Below, in pieces: positions 1 to 7,713 of a DNA stretch of 13,885 nucleotides. A program made the position numbers and the translations under genes. Each line of letters opens with the position of its first letter. The first letter of the stretch is position 1. The notes beneath the pieces were generated by a model. It was not told the origin of the DNA, made no database searches, and was given only the letters and a program-made list of their open reading frames with translations. The stretch covers positions 1 to 13,885 of the forward strand of contig JAJZWN010000032.1 of the NCBI GenBank assembly GCA_021846695.1. The letters are read 5' to 3'. The DNA comes from Thermoplasmata archaeon. GTDB taxonomy: Archaea > Thermoplasmatota > Thermoplasmata > Thermoplasmatales > Thermoplasmataceae.

Positions 1-630
1 AGGATTCTAAAATCGCCCGAGAAAGAGTTGTTTACCAGACACTGGAAGAAGATAATTGCAGGTACACTACTTGCAGGTTCCTCCGGCAACTTTTTCTACT
101 TTGCAATATCACTTCTTCCTGTTCTCTTCGAATCACTGAATAAGATATCGGTTTTTGATGGGCTGATAGGTACTGCATTATTTGGGATCATTGACGTAAT
201 TTTTGTATTTGTAGGCGGGCAGTTGTCGGATAAACGTGGAAGAAGGGCAATTATAGCCGGTGCCAATATACTTGCACTGATTGTTTTATTCCCTTCCATC
301 TACCTGGTTGGCTTCGGGTATTTTGTAGTTTTCCTTTCCCTGTTTGCAATTGCGCATGGTCTCAGCTATTCACCTTTAGGTGCAATGATTTCAGAAATTT
401 TTCCCACGAATGTAAGGTATTCAGGGAACTCAGCCAGCTACCAGTATGGCAATTCATTCATAGGAGGGCCTGCTCCATACGCATCTGACCTCCTTGGCAG
501 TGTGTCTTATGTACTTTATCCTGTATTTACCCTGATTTTTATTCTTATTGCCCTTGGAGTTATCTACAAATCCAAAGAATCAGAGAAAATGTCTCTGGAG
601 GATTCCGCGTCCGGGTACATAGAATATTAA
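1..630 (+). CDS. MFS transporter, metabolite:H+ symporter type, C-terminal half (5' end outside window)
   Basis: The frame is open from base 1, so the start lies upstream and about 209 C-terminal codons are visible. They contain six hydrophobic segments, matching helices 7-12 of a 12-helix major facilitator transporter. After the second segment comes GGQLSDKRGRR, the loop 8-9 copy of MFS motif A (GxLxDrxGRR). Further on, SEIFPTNVRYSGNSASYQYG closely follows the conserved stretch of the metabolite:H+ symporter (MHS) family, whose members take up organic acids, betaines or other small solutes with protons in the cytoplasmic membrane. The substrate cannot be told from this half. The end is a soluble tail of about 25 residues. 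The TAA stop overlaps the stop of the convergent chelatase gene by 4 bp. A TTG at 28 could be read as a start but would leave only half a transporter, so a truncation by the window edge is the simpler reading. Confidence 0.88.
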   Translation, partial: RILKSPEKELFTRHWKKIIAGTLLAGSSGNFFYFAISLLPVLFESLNKISVFDGLIGTALFGIIDVIFVFVGGQLSDKRGRRAIIAGANILALIVLFPSIYLVGFGYFVVFLSLFAIAHGLSYSPLGAMISEIFPTNVRYSGNSASYQYGNSFIGGPAPYASDLLGSVSYVLYPVFTLIFILIALGVIYKSKESEKMSLEDSASGYIEY

Positions 631-2465
631 TTTATTTTTATATTTTCTATATTATTTATTATTTTTGCCCCTGCGTATGATGATATTATACCGTTATATG
701 TTGGAAGAAATTTATTGTCATTTTTATCGATTATGTACATACTTGACAATGGCTTAATTTTCTTAGATATTTCCATCAGGTTTTCCCTTGCATTTCCTGG
801 AAACACATTTCCCCTTCCGTCCGTTACCAGAAGTGATACCGTTTTTAATTTTTCATACGAAGATAATTTATATATATTCTCAAGGGCATCGTACAGTGGG
901 GTCTTTCCGCCACTGGAAATATTATCGATAATGTTTTTCAACGCCGTAAAATTCCTTGAAAAATTCATTAATACTTCCGATCGCTCGCCTGCAAATTTTA
1001 TAAGTGCAACTCTGCTTCTCATAATATACAATTTTTTGAGCAGCATATCTGAAAATTCTCTGGCGATTTCAATTCTTGAACTGAAATTCATTGACCTGCT
1101 CGAGTCTATGGCTATTATAAATGGAATTGAGCCTTTTGAGTAGGAATCTTTCATAACAATGGTTTTCTCATTTATCATTCTGAAGCCCGAACTCCATGTA
1201 TTCAGAAGTGAATGCCTTATATCCATGTAGGTTCCTGATTTCCTGCCTCTATGCCTGAATTGCTTTGCTCTTCCGCTACGCCCTGATTTTTTTGTTTCTA
1301 TTTTTTTGCCGGGATTTACTTCAAGATTATGGACTGTGCTTTCCCTGTTTTCCTTCTGCTTCTGCTGCTTCTCCTCTCCATTTCTCCCTGCTTCATGATT
1401 CTTTTGATCCGTGGGAGTGGACTGATTGCTGGCAGAATCCTGTTCCTGGTTATCATCTGTGTTATCTCCATTATTGCCCGGGTCATTAAAATTATAATCT
1501 GGCCTGCTCTTCCCTTTTTCCTTCATCCTGTGGTTAAGGGCAAATTGCAGTGCCTTCTTCAGATCATCTTCATTGACTTCTGTTCTTCCATAATATGCAG
1601 CTATTGCCTTTGCAGTTTTTACAGTGCTTATCATGGCCCTGTTGCTCAGGGAATTTTTGATCACTAAATCTGCTATAAAAACCCTGTATTCCCTTTTTAT
1701 CTTCACATAAGGCAACAGTTTTCTTGCGTTAACTATCTTTAACTGAATTTCACGATCCGGAGCCCTGAACTTTTCTATAAAGCTTTCCCTATCACTGTCA
1801 AATTCTTCAACCCGATCAGCTATATCAAGAAGTGTTTCCGGAGATTCTGGCATTTTTCCTTCAACAGAGATGCCAAAACGGTCAAGCAATTGTGGCCTGA
1901 GTTCTCCCTCTTCAGGATTCATTGTGCCTACAAGGATGAATCTGGCAGGGTGTGTGTAAGATACCCCCTCCCTTTCAACAATATTTATCCCGGAAGCAGC
2001 TGAATCAAGTATTGAATCCACGATAGAATCATCAAGGAGGTTTACCTCATCTATATACAATATTCCCCTGTTTGCTTCGCCTATCAAACCTTCACGGAGA
2101 ACAGATTCGCCTTTTATAGCATGGGATATGTCAAGTGACCCGACAACACGGTCAAGGGTGGTGCTATTGGGCAGATTTATTATCCTTATCTTCATATTTT
2201 CAGTTTTAAGTTCTCCTTTTTTCTTGGCTTCCAGGCATTCGTCACACAGATCGCCATCAGGGTCGCAGTGGAACCTGCATCCCTTGACCGCCTTAACTTC
2301 CGGAAGTATGGATGACAGTGCACGCACCATTGTTGATTTGGCTATACCCTTTGGGCCTGTTATGAGTAAACCGCCAATATTGCTATCTATTGCATTTACA
2401 ATAAGCCCGAGTTTTATGTCTTCGTTATCGACTATGGCAGAAAAAGGAAATGGATATGTCCTCAT
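627..2465 (-). CDS. Fused ChlI-ChlD type chelatase subunit (AAA+ ATPase plus VWA domain), probable CobN partner
   Basis: This 612-residue protein joins the two small subunits of a CobN/ChlH-type metal chelatase. Residues about 1-315 form the ChlI-like AAA+ motor: Walker A GPKGIAKST (37-45), Walker B ILYIDE (135-140) and the sensor-1 region VGTMNPEEGELRPQLLDRF (179-197). An insertion holds four cysteines (63, 67, 74, 77), the Cys-rich insertion seen in many ChlI/ChlD-type proteins. Residues about 316-410 are a hydrophilic linker, first acidic and Asn/Gln-rich, then basic. From about 445 to the end is a von Willebrand A domain with a full MIDAS: DSSRS (454-458), Thr522 and Asp549. Such proteins use ATP to drive metal insertion by the large subunit. 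The start ATG (2465) overlaps the cobN stop by 4 bp and has an AGGGTGA-type ribosome site just upstream, so translation is probably coupled to cobN. The paired cobN points to cobalt rather than magnesium, but the metal is inferred. Confidence 0.9.
   Translation of the reverse strand: MRTYPFPFSAIVDNEDIKLGLIVNAIDSNIGGLLITGPKGIAKSTMVRALSSILPEVKAVKGCRFHCDPDGDLCDECLEAKKKGELKTENMKIRIINLPNSTTLDRVVGSLDISHAIKGESVLREGLIGEANRGILYIDEVNLLDDSIVDSILDSAASGINIVEREGVSYTHPARFILVGTMNPEEGELRPQLLDRFGISVEGKMPESPETLLDIADRVEEFDSDRESFIEKFRAPDREIQLKIVNARKLLPYVKIKREYRVFIADLVIKNSLSNRAMISTVKTAKAIAAYYGRTEVNEDDLKKALQFALNHRMKEKGKSRPDYNFNDPGNNGDNTDDNQEQDSASNQSTPTDQKNHEAGRNGEEKQQKQKENRESTVHNLEVNPGKKIETKKSGRSGRAKQFRHRGRKSGTYMDIRHSLLNTWSSGFRMINEKTIVMKDSYSKGSIPFIIAIDSSRSMNFSSRIEIAREFSDMLLKKLYIMRSRVALIKFAGERSEVLMNFSRNFTALKNIIDNISSGGKTPLYDALENIYKLSSYEKLKTVSLLVTDGRGNVFPGNARENLMEISKKIKPLSSMYIIDKNDNKFLPTYNGIISSYAGAKIINNIENIKIN
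631..670 (+). terminator. T-rich tract downstream of the transporter gene
   Basis: Straight after the transporter stop the + strand is mostly T with some A and contains several runs of four or five T. Archaeal RNA polymerase commonly terminates at such U-rich tracts without a hairpin. The tract lies inside the 3' coding end of the convergent chelatase gene, where it encodes an Asn/Ile/Lys-rich tail. Termination here is an inference from base composition and position only. Confidence 0.35.
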
Positions 2466-5400
2466 TCGTTTTCACCCTCTATTTCCATGTACTCTTCCTC
2501 AAGCTGTTCCTTCATGCTATCGCTGGCATGCCATATATCCCGCTTATATGCCTCTATCATTCTTGAGGTAATTTCTGAAAGGGCCCATGGATTTTCTTTT
2601 TTGAACCACTCCTTCATTTCCCTGTCAAGTACAAATTTATTAGCTATATTATTGAAAATATTGTCGTTCACCATTCCGGTAGTAGCGCCCCAGCCGTATA
2701 GATGCTCGATCTTTTTCAGCATTTCTGTAGCGCCCCTATAGCCGAAATTTTTCTGTGCTTCAATCCATTTTTCATTCAACAATTTCCCAATAGCAGTACG
2801 TTCTATTTCCTCTTTCATTGTCCGTACCTGTGGCTTATTGGGATTAAATGTGTCTTCAAACATAAGCGATGGCTTTGAGCCGCTTTTCTTCGCCATAAGA
2901 TAGAAGCCGCCTGCATAGGAATAATTGCACGAATCGTCGTTTATGTCTATCTCATCGATTTCCCTTTTATGTATTATAGTTTCTATATCCTTAGAGATTG
3001 AAAGCAGCTCATCCTTTGATTCTCTTCCAAAGTTGTTTTTGCCATATGAATATCCCATCCATTCCGTAAATACATCCGCAAGGTCATTCTCATTTTCCCA
3101 TTTTGATGATTCTATTGCATTGTTAACTCCGGAACCGTAGGAACCGGGCTTCGAAGAAAATATTCTATCAAGGTGCCCGTATTTCTTATGGTGCTTGACA
3201 ATGAAATTTACATCATCATCTTCATCCAGTTCAGATACCTTTTTTATTGCCAGATCTATTAATTCTATTATATTGAAAAGATTGTCCCTTACAATGCCAC
3301 TGGATTCTACCACAACGTCGATTCTGGGCCTTTTAAGGACATCCAGGGGTATTGGCTTAACATCCTTTACCTTCTTTGTCCCTTCCTGCCACACAGGTTC
3401 TACACCAATTGTATAGAGTATCTGGGATATCAATTCCCCATCTGACCTGTATGCATCGGTAGACCAGAGAACAAATCCAATGGTTTCCGGAAATTTATTA
3501 TTTTTTTTGTATTCATTTTCAATGAGTTTGTTTGCCAGTATTACACCAACCTGCCATGCTGAATGGCTGGGTATCTTGAACGGATCAACGGCATAAAAAT
3601 TCCTGCCTGACGGCAATACATCATACCTTCCCCTGGTGAGCGACCCGGAAACTCCGGGTTCTATAAATTTGCCATTCAATGCCATCAGGAGATTGTTCTT
3701 TTCGTTTTCAGGCGAAAACTTTAGTTTTTCTATTATTCCGGTTTCGAGTTCGGGAATTGGTGTACCCTCATTTAAATAGGCCATTATTTGATTTTCAGCT
3801 TCTTCCTTGCCATATTTTTTGGATAATGACTCGTCAAAACGTGTGGCAGTTGTAACGTAATCCTTTAAATCATCTTTGTCAATATCTTTTCCGTAGATAT
3901 ATAATCCCTTGCTGATTATGGAATCCTTGAAGAGATTGAGGCGGTGTTCAATTTCATGCGTAGCTTTATGTGCATCCTTAAAATCTATGGATAAGCCAAT
4001 TTTATCTGAAATCTTCTGGATTTTCTCAAGGATCATGGTTTCCCTTGATGTATTCTCTGCCTTTTCTGTTTCCTCATAATCATCTATGAGGTCTTCTAGC
4101 TCCTTTATATCATCGGGAACATCATCGTAGGCTGTTGGCGGAGTAATATAATCAAGAAGGACTGCATAGCTTCTCCTTTTAGCTATTATCCCTTCTCCGG
4201 GAACATTTGTGGAATAAAGGTATAGATTTGGAATCTCACCGATAGAAATCTCCGGAAAATCTGATGGTGATAGCCCGAGGCCTTTCCCCGGCGTGAATTC
4301 CAGTGTTCCATGTGTTCCAACATGTATTATTGCATCTGCCCTGAAAATTTCCTGGATCCATTTATAAAATGCAAGCCAGTAATGGGTAACCGGCGTCAGG
4401 GAGTCATGTATTGACCTGATGCTATTATCATTGTCAGCAAATGTAATTCTCTTTGGCTGTATGCCTATAAAAATATTCCCTGATATGATCCCGGGAATAT
4501 GCATGGTACCGTTAAGGAGCATGTAGTCCCTTTCAGTGTTAAGTTCCCCCCAGCGCTTGATTATCATATCCTGCGAATCCTCTGGCAATTCGCGGAAAAA
4601 TTTCATATACTCTTTTACTGGCATTCCATAGACGGATCCGCCCTTATTTATTATTTCTTCAACAGGCGTCCACTTTCCTTCAGGTATTGCCTTTTTCTCC
4701 ATTATTGTTTTAATAAGAGATTCGCCGTTCTCCGGCAGGTAATCCATATTATATCCATTCTCACGCAGTAATGACATTATGCTGGATACTGAATTAAGTG
4801 TGTCAAGCCCTGTTGCTGTACCGATATTGGCTTCCAGATCCTTGAAAGATGAACCTGAATGCAGTATAATAGCTATCTTTTTCTCAGAATTTTTCATATA
4901 GCGCAGGTTGACCCATTTCCGGATCCTGTTAATCATGTATTGTGCCTGTTCCTTGACGGGGACGAGTTCCCTGTATATGGTGCCCCTGTCATAAATTTTC
5001 TTAATAACGCCGATAAGTACAGGCTCAATAGTCCCATCCATTTCAGGAAGCATTGCGCTCATAATAGTTGATACAACGTCCAGCCCGGAAGAATCAAGCC
5101 ATTCCTTTTCCTCTTTATAATAATATATTAAACCCTGAAATACAGGAACACCCAGATTCATCAGTGTACTTTTATCCTCCTTCTTGATTAGGGAGAACGA
5201 TAATAGATTTATAACTGCATCAACAACTGGCTTCCCATCGCTGTAGAAATATGTATTTATGCATTCTTCAGCACTCATTATTCCCCTTGACCGGTCACCA
5301 AAGCCGTTTGTGAACACCGGTATTGCAGAAATTTTATTATTATTTAAATTATCTATAATGTACTGTATTATTTTTGTGTCCCTGTCTACCCATGCTGTCC

Positions 5401-5872
5401 GGTAAAATAATATTCCTACCTTCTTAGGAAACTCAGTATTTCCATATTCATAGATTCCGGAAAATGGCATCTCAACCGGCTCTTCATAATGCCGGGGGGT
5501 TATGGTGTTTTCAATGAATAATACCATATTCTTAATATTTTCATAGCCACCGTAGAAATAGTAATTTGATACTTTTTCTTCGACAAATTTGCTCACCGTT
5601 GAATAATTGCTCAGTATCGGGTCAATGGCTATTACATTCTTCTTCCCCTTAATGACGCTTTCTATGTCTTCAAGAATATTGCTGTAAATATTTTCACCGG
5701 AAAAATGATGGATGAATACAGCATCGGCATCTCTAACAAAGTCTATAAATTCCTTATCTACAGGATCAAGCCTTGGATATTTTATTTTTATTTCATTGCC
5801 TGTTTCCTCACCTGCGTGTAAAAATGACTGGATAACGGAACCGTTCCATCCTATAAGTACGGCAAACTTCAT
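2462..5872 (-). CDS. cobN: CobN-type cobaltochelatase large subunit
   Basis: This 1136-residue soluble protein has a length near that of CobN/ChlH chelatase large subunits (about 1,100-1,300). Two family blocks are plain: HVGTHGTLEFTPGKG (517-531), followed by NVPGEG (556-561) and AKRRSYAVLLDYITPP (564-579), and later SLTRGRYDVLPSGRNFYAVDP (744-764). The His and Glu of the first block sit in the substrate and metal site in this family. In known systems the protein binds hydrogenobyrinate a,c-diamide or another tetrapyrrole and inserts the metal with an ATP-driven AAA+/VWA partner, which here is the next gene. CobN is favoured over magnesium-chelatase ChlH because the organism appears to be a non-phototrophic archaeon. 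No other corrin gene lies in the window, so the exact substrate is unproven. The ATG at 5872 lies about 23 nt from a TATA-like box, which fits a leaderless mRNA and supports this start. Confidence 0.93.
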   Translation of the reverse strand: MKFAVLIGWNGSVIQSFLHAGEETGNEIKIKYPRLDPVDKEFIDFVRDADAVFIHHFSGENIYSNILEDIESVIKGKKNVIAIDPILSNYSTVSKFVEEKVSNYYFYGGYENIKNMVLFIENTITPRHYEEPVEMPFSGIYEYGNTEFPKKVGILFYRTAWVDRDTKIIQYIIDNLNNNKISAIPVFTNGFGDRSRGIMSAEECINTYFYSDGKPVVDAVINLLSFSLIKKEDKSTLMNLGVPVFQGLIYYYKEEKEWLDSSGLDVVSTIMSAMLPEMDGTIEPVLIGVIKKIYDRGTIYRELVPVKEQAQYMINRIRKWVNLRYMKNSEKKIAIILHSGSSFKDLEANIGTATGLDTLNSVSSIMSLLRENGYNMDYLPENGESLIKTIMEKKAIPEGKWTPVEEIINKGGSVYGMPVKEYMKFFRELPEDSQDMIIKRWGELNTERDYMLLNGTMHIPGIISGNIFIGIQPKRITFADNDNSIRSIHDSLTPVTHYWLAFYKWIQEIFRADAIIHVGTHGTLEFTPGKGLGLSPSDFPEISIGEIPNLYLYSTNVPGEGIIAKRRSYAVLLDYITPPTAYDDVPDDIKELEDLIDDYEETEKAENTSRETMILEKIQKISDKIGLSIDFKDAHKATHEIEHRLNLFKDSIISKGLYIYGKDIDKDDLKDYVTTATRFDESLSKKYGKEEAENQIMAYLNEGTPIPELETGIIEKLKFSPENEKNNLLMALNGKFIEPGVSGSLTRGRYDVLPSGRNFYAVDPFKIPSHSAWQVGVILANKLIENEYKKNNKFPETIGFVLWSTDAYRSDGELISQILYTIGVEPVWQEGTKKVKDVKPIPLDVLKRPRIDVVVESSGIVRDNLFNIIELIDLAIKKVSELDEDDDVNFIVKHHKKYGHLDRIFSSKPGSYGSGVNNAIESSKWENENDLADVFTEWMGYSYGKNNFGRESKDELLSISKDIETIIHKREIDEIDINDDSCNYSYAGGFYLMAKKSGSKPSLMFEDTFNPNKPQVRTMKEEIERTAIGKLLNEKWIEAQKNFGYRGATEMLKKIEHLYGWGATTGMVNDNIFNNIANKFVLDREMKEWFKKENPWALSEITSRMIEAYKRDIWHASDSMKEQLEEEYMEIEGENE

Positions 5873-5889
5873 AAAAGTAAAGTCAATTT

Positions 5890-5899
5890 TATTATTTAA
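5890..5899 (-). promoter_or_regulatory. TATA box of the cobN operon
   Basis: On the minus strand this reads TTAAATAATA and is centred about 23 nt before the cobN ATG. That is close to the usual archaeal distance between TATA box and transcription start, so the mRNA would begin at or very near the start codon (leaderless). No ribosome binding site is seen before the ATG, which agrees. Confidence 0.6.
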
Positions 5900-6053
5900 C
5901 TGTTCTTGATATTCCTGATCACAGAAAAAAACAGTGTGTGTATAATAATCCTATTACATCCGTACAATATTCAAAACACAATGCATATAACCACGATAAT
6001 TAGTTTTCAATATGCCGTAATCCGTTACATATAATTAATTTTTCAAAATAAAA
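5900..6053. other. Divergent intergenic region between the cobN operon and the hydrogenase-like operon
   Basis: About 260 bp separate the two divergent start codons (5872 and 6134). Apart from the two TATA boxes I see no gene, tRNA or long repeat. There is a short GT run (5934-5942) and a weak TGAT/ATCA dyad (5906-5920, in TGATATTCCTGATCA) that could be an operator, but 4-bp arms are not enough to claim it. No cobalamin riboswitch-like element was recognised. Confidence 0.5.
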
Positions 6054-6063
6054 TTTAAATATA
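6054..6063 (+). promoter_or_regulatory. TATA box of the hydrogenase-like operon
   Basis: TTTAAATATA is preceded by an A-rich stretch that could serve as a BRE. It predicts a transcription start near 6084-6085, giving a leader of about 50 nt before the chosen hyfC start at 6134. The other two start-proximal promoters in the window (cobN and the helicase) look leaderless, so this leadered arrangement stands out. Confidence 0.6.
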
Positions 6064-6088
6064 GATAAACGATTAAGGTGTGGAATGA

Positions 6089-6157
6089 CGTCTCCAAATT
6101 GCAGTGCGCTGATGACGCCTACTGGTGATACATATGTTAATATTGATCATGGAGACG
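6089..6157 (+). promoter_or_regulatory. Possible structured 5' leader around the hyfC start
   Basis: CGTCTCCA (6089-6096) and TGGAGACG (6150-6157) are perfect 8-bp reverse complements that enclose the GGTGAT ribosome site (6124-6129) and the ATG at 6134. Between them AGTGCG (6103-6108) can pair with CGCCTACT (6116-6123), leaving a 2-nt bulge, and ends directly before the ribosome site. If the mRNA begins near 6085, both stems would form in the leader. A regulatory role is inference only. Confidence 0.3.
6124..6129 (+). promoter_or_regulatory. Ribosome binding site that decides the hyfC start
   Basis: GGTGAT matches the complement of the archaeal 16S rRNA 3' end and lies 4 nt before the ATG at 6134. 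The same core precedes the second gene of the operon (GAGGTGAT at 7061-7068, 3 nt before its ATG). A possible GTG start at 6125 falls inside this site and is therefore unlikely. Confidence 0.6.
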
Positions 6158-7075
6158 CTATCGCAGTACCTATTCGTTGTGTTATTTTCGCCACTTGCAA
6201 TTGGTATATTTGAAAAATTAAAAGCCAATATTGAATCAAGAAAAGGCCCTAGCATATTTCAGCCCTATTATGATTTATTCAAGCTGCTTAAAAAGGAAAC
6301 TATAGTTACTGAAAATTCCTCCAGATTCTTTCTATATTCCCCATATATTGCCTTTGGTATATATTCCCTGATTGCACTGATTATACCCGTATTTATGACA
6401 GAGCCAATAATATTCACTGCATCGGGTGATTTTTTCGCCGGTGCCATATTATTTTCCCTTGCCGCTTTCGTAAAAATTATAGGCACTTTGGATTCCGGAA
6501 GCAACTTCTCATCCATGGGTGCATCGAGGCTCATGTCCTTTAATTTCTTTGGAGAGGGCACATTAATAACAGTATTCTTTGCAGTTGCACTGATAAGCGG
6601 GACAAACAATCCCTATACAACAAACCATTATTTAATATCACATCCACTTTCAAATCTCACTCTGGTACATATTTTTGCAATCTTTGCATTCTTTATGGTT
6701 TTCCTCTATGAATTTGGAAAAATGCCAACACAGAGCGAAGGAAACCAGGAAATGGGAATGATCGATTCTGGAATTGATTATGAATACAGCGGAAAAGCAC
6801 TGGCGATAAATAAATGGTCTTCCTATATGAAAACCTACCTGCTGGGCTCTGTGCTGATAAATGTATTCCTGATACCATGGGGGATGTTTAACACATTTCC
6901 CCTATTCTTTTTAAATGCCCTTACCATGATTGGGAAATGGCTATTATTAATAGTAATCGTGCTTGTAATAGATACATCACTGGCAAAACTCAGGCTATTC
7001 AGGGTTATTGATTACCTTGCTGTTGCATTCACCTTTTCCATTCTGTTCCTGATACTCACAGAGGTGATCACATGA
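6134..7075 (+). CDS. hyfC: HyfC/HycD/NuoH-like membrane subunit of an Ehr-type complex
   Basis: This 313-residue protein has about eight membrane helices and is close in length to E. coli HyfC and HycD. It is the NuoH-type subunit that holds the hydrophilic arm on the membrane and links the redox site to the ion pumps. Near the N-terminus, ESRKGPSIFQPYYDLFKLLKKE matches the family pattern RxGPxxxQxYxDxxKLxKxE. MGASR and the loop with YEFGKMP, QEMGMI and DYEYSGKALA carry the conserved acidic residues of HyfC/NuoH proteins. The gene is first in the operon, behind its own TATA box. The start at 6134 is chosen for the GGTGAT site 4 nt upstream; a second ATG at 6149 would remove five more residues. 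It overlaps the next gene by 4 bp (ATGA). Confidence 0.88.
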   Translation: MLILIMETLSQYLFVVLFSPLAIGIFEKLKANIESRKGPSIFQPYYDLFKLLKKETIVTENSSRFFLYSPYIAFGIYSLIALIIPVFMTEPIIFTASGDFFAGAILFSLAAFVKIIGTLDSGSNFSSMGASRLMSFNFFGEGTLITVFFAVALISGTNNPYTTNHYLISHPLSNLTLVHIFAIFAFFMVFLYEFGKMPTQSEGNQEMGMIDSGIDYEYSGKALAINKWSSYMKTYLLGSVLINVFLIPWGMFNTFPLFFLNALTMIGKWLLLIVIVLVIDTSLAKLRLFRVIDYLAVAFTFSILFLILTEVIT

Positions 7076-7713
7076 ATATAATATACACATTTATTTATCT
7101 CCTTGCTGCACTGATTGTTGTCACCGGATTTTATATCCAGTCCAATAAATACCTGAGGTCCATGGTATTAACCCAGGCATTCCAGTCATTTATTATTGCA
7201 TTAATTGCATTCCTCCTTGGAATTGTATTGAGACAGTATACATTCTTCATACTGGGTGCACTGGTTATTCTGCTCAGGACTGTACTTGTTACATATTTCC
7301 TGGTGTCAAAGATACCGAAGAACAAGAATTATCTCTACGAATCAAAGCTGCCTACTACATATTATTTGCTGATTGACCTGGCATTTATAGTAATTTCAAT
7401 ATTCATTGTCTATTCCATATCATTTATACATATAAGGTCGCACATATTTCCTGACAGTGATATAATCCTGTTTCCTCTTCTACTTTTCTTCCAGGGGCTC
7501 TTCGTAATAGCTTCAAGGAGAAGGACGGTGGCCCAGATACTTGGATACATTGAAGAGGAAAATTCCCTGATACTTCTCGGTACATTCATACTGCCGGTTC
7601 CAATTATAATTGAGAGCAGCGTATTTCTTGATGTGCTGGTACTTGTTGTTATATTTTCCATAATTAGCATTGAAAAAACAGAGCATAAGCCTGTGGAGGA
7701 GTTGAGAGGATGA
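7072..7713 (+). CDS. hyfE: HyfE-like membrane subunit
   Basis: This 213-residue, very hydrophobic protein has about seven membrane segments, much like E. coli HyfE in length and layout. The C-terminal third contains a NuoK-like part: EEENSLILLG (161-170) and IIIESSVFLDVLV (178-190). Glu181 lies within a membrane helix, where NuoK-type subunits carry a glutamate of the ion path, and the acidic cluster at 161-163 lies where the second NuoK glutamate would be. The subunit sits between the NuoH-like and antiporter-like subunits in the known complexes. It begins in a 4-bp overlap with hyfC behind a near-perfect GAGGTGAT ribosome site and ends in a 4-bp overlap with the next gene, so translation is probably coupled on both sides. 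The family match rests on length, position and the C-terminal motif. Confidence 0.82.
   Translation: MNIIYTFIYLLAALIVVTGFYIQSNKYLRSMVLTQAFQSFIIALIAFLLGIVLRQYTFFILGALVILLRTVLVTYFLVSKIPKNKNYLYESKLPTTYYLLIDLAFIVISIFIVYSISFIHIRSHIFPDSDIILFPLLLFFQGLFVIASRRRTVAQILGYIEEENSLILLGTFILPVPIIIESSVFLDVLVLVVIFSIISIEKTEHKPVEELRG

Noticed and set aside
1329..1667. Hydrophobic + strand ORF of 112 codons inside the chelatase gene, and similar ORFs opposite cobN
   Set aside because: They run opposite well-supported coding frames; the hydrophobic look comes from the complement of Lys/Glu/Gln-rich codons.
5873..6053. Cobalamin riboswitch or small RNA upstream of cobN
   Set aside because: No conserved B12-box-like sequence or stable stem was seen and the cobN mRNA appears leaderless.
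6125..6133. GTG at 6125 as the start of hyfC
   Set aside because: The GTG is part of the GGTGAT ribosome binding site for the ATG at 6134.
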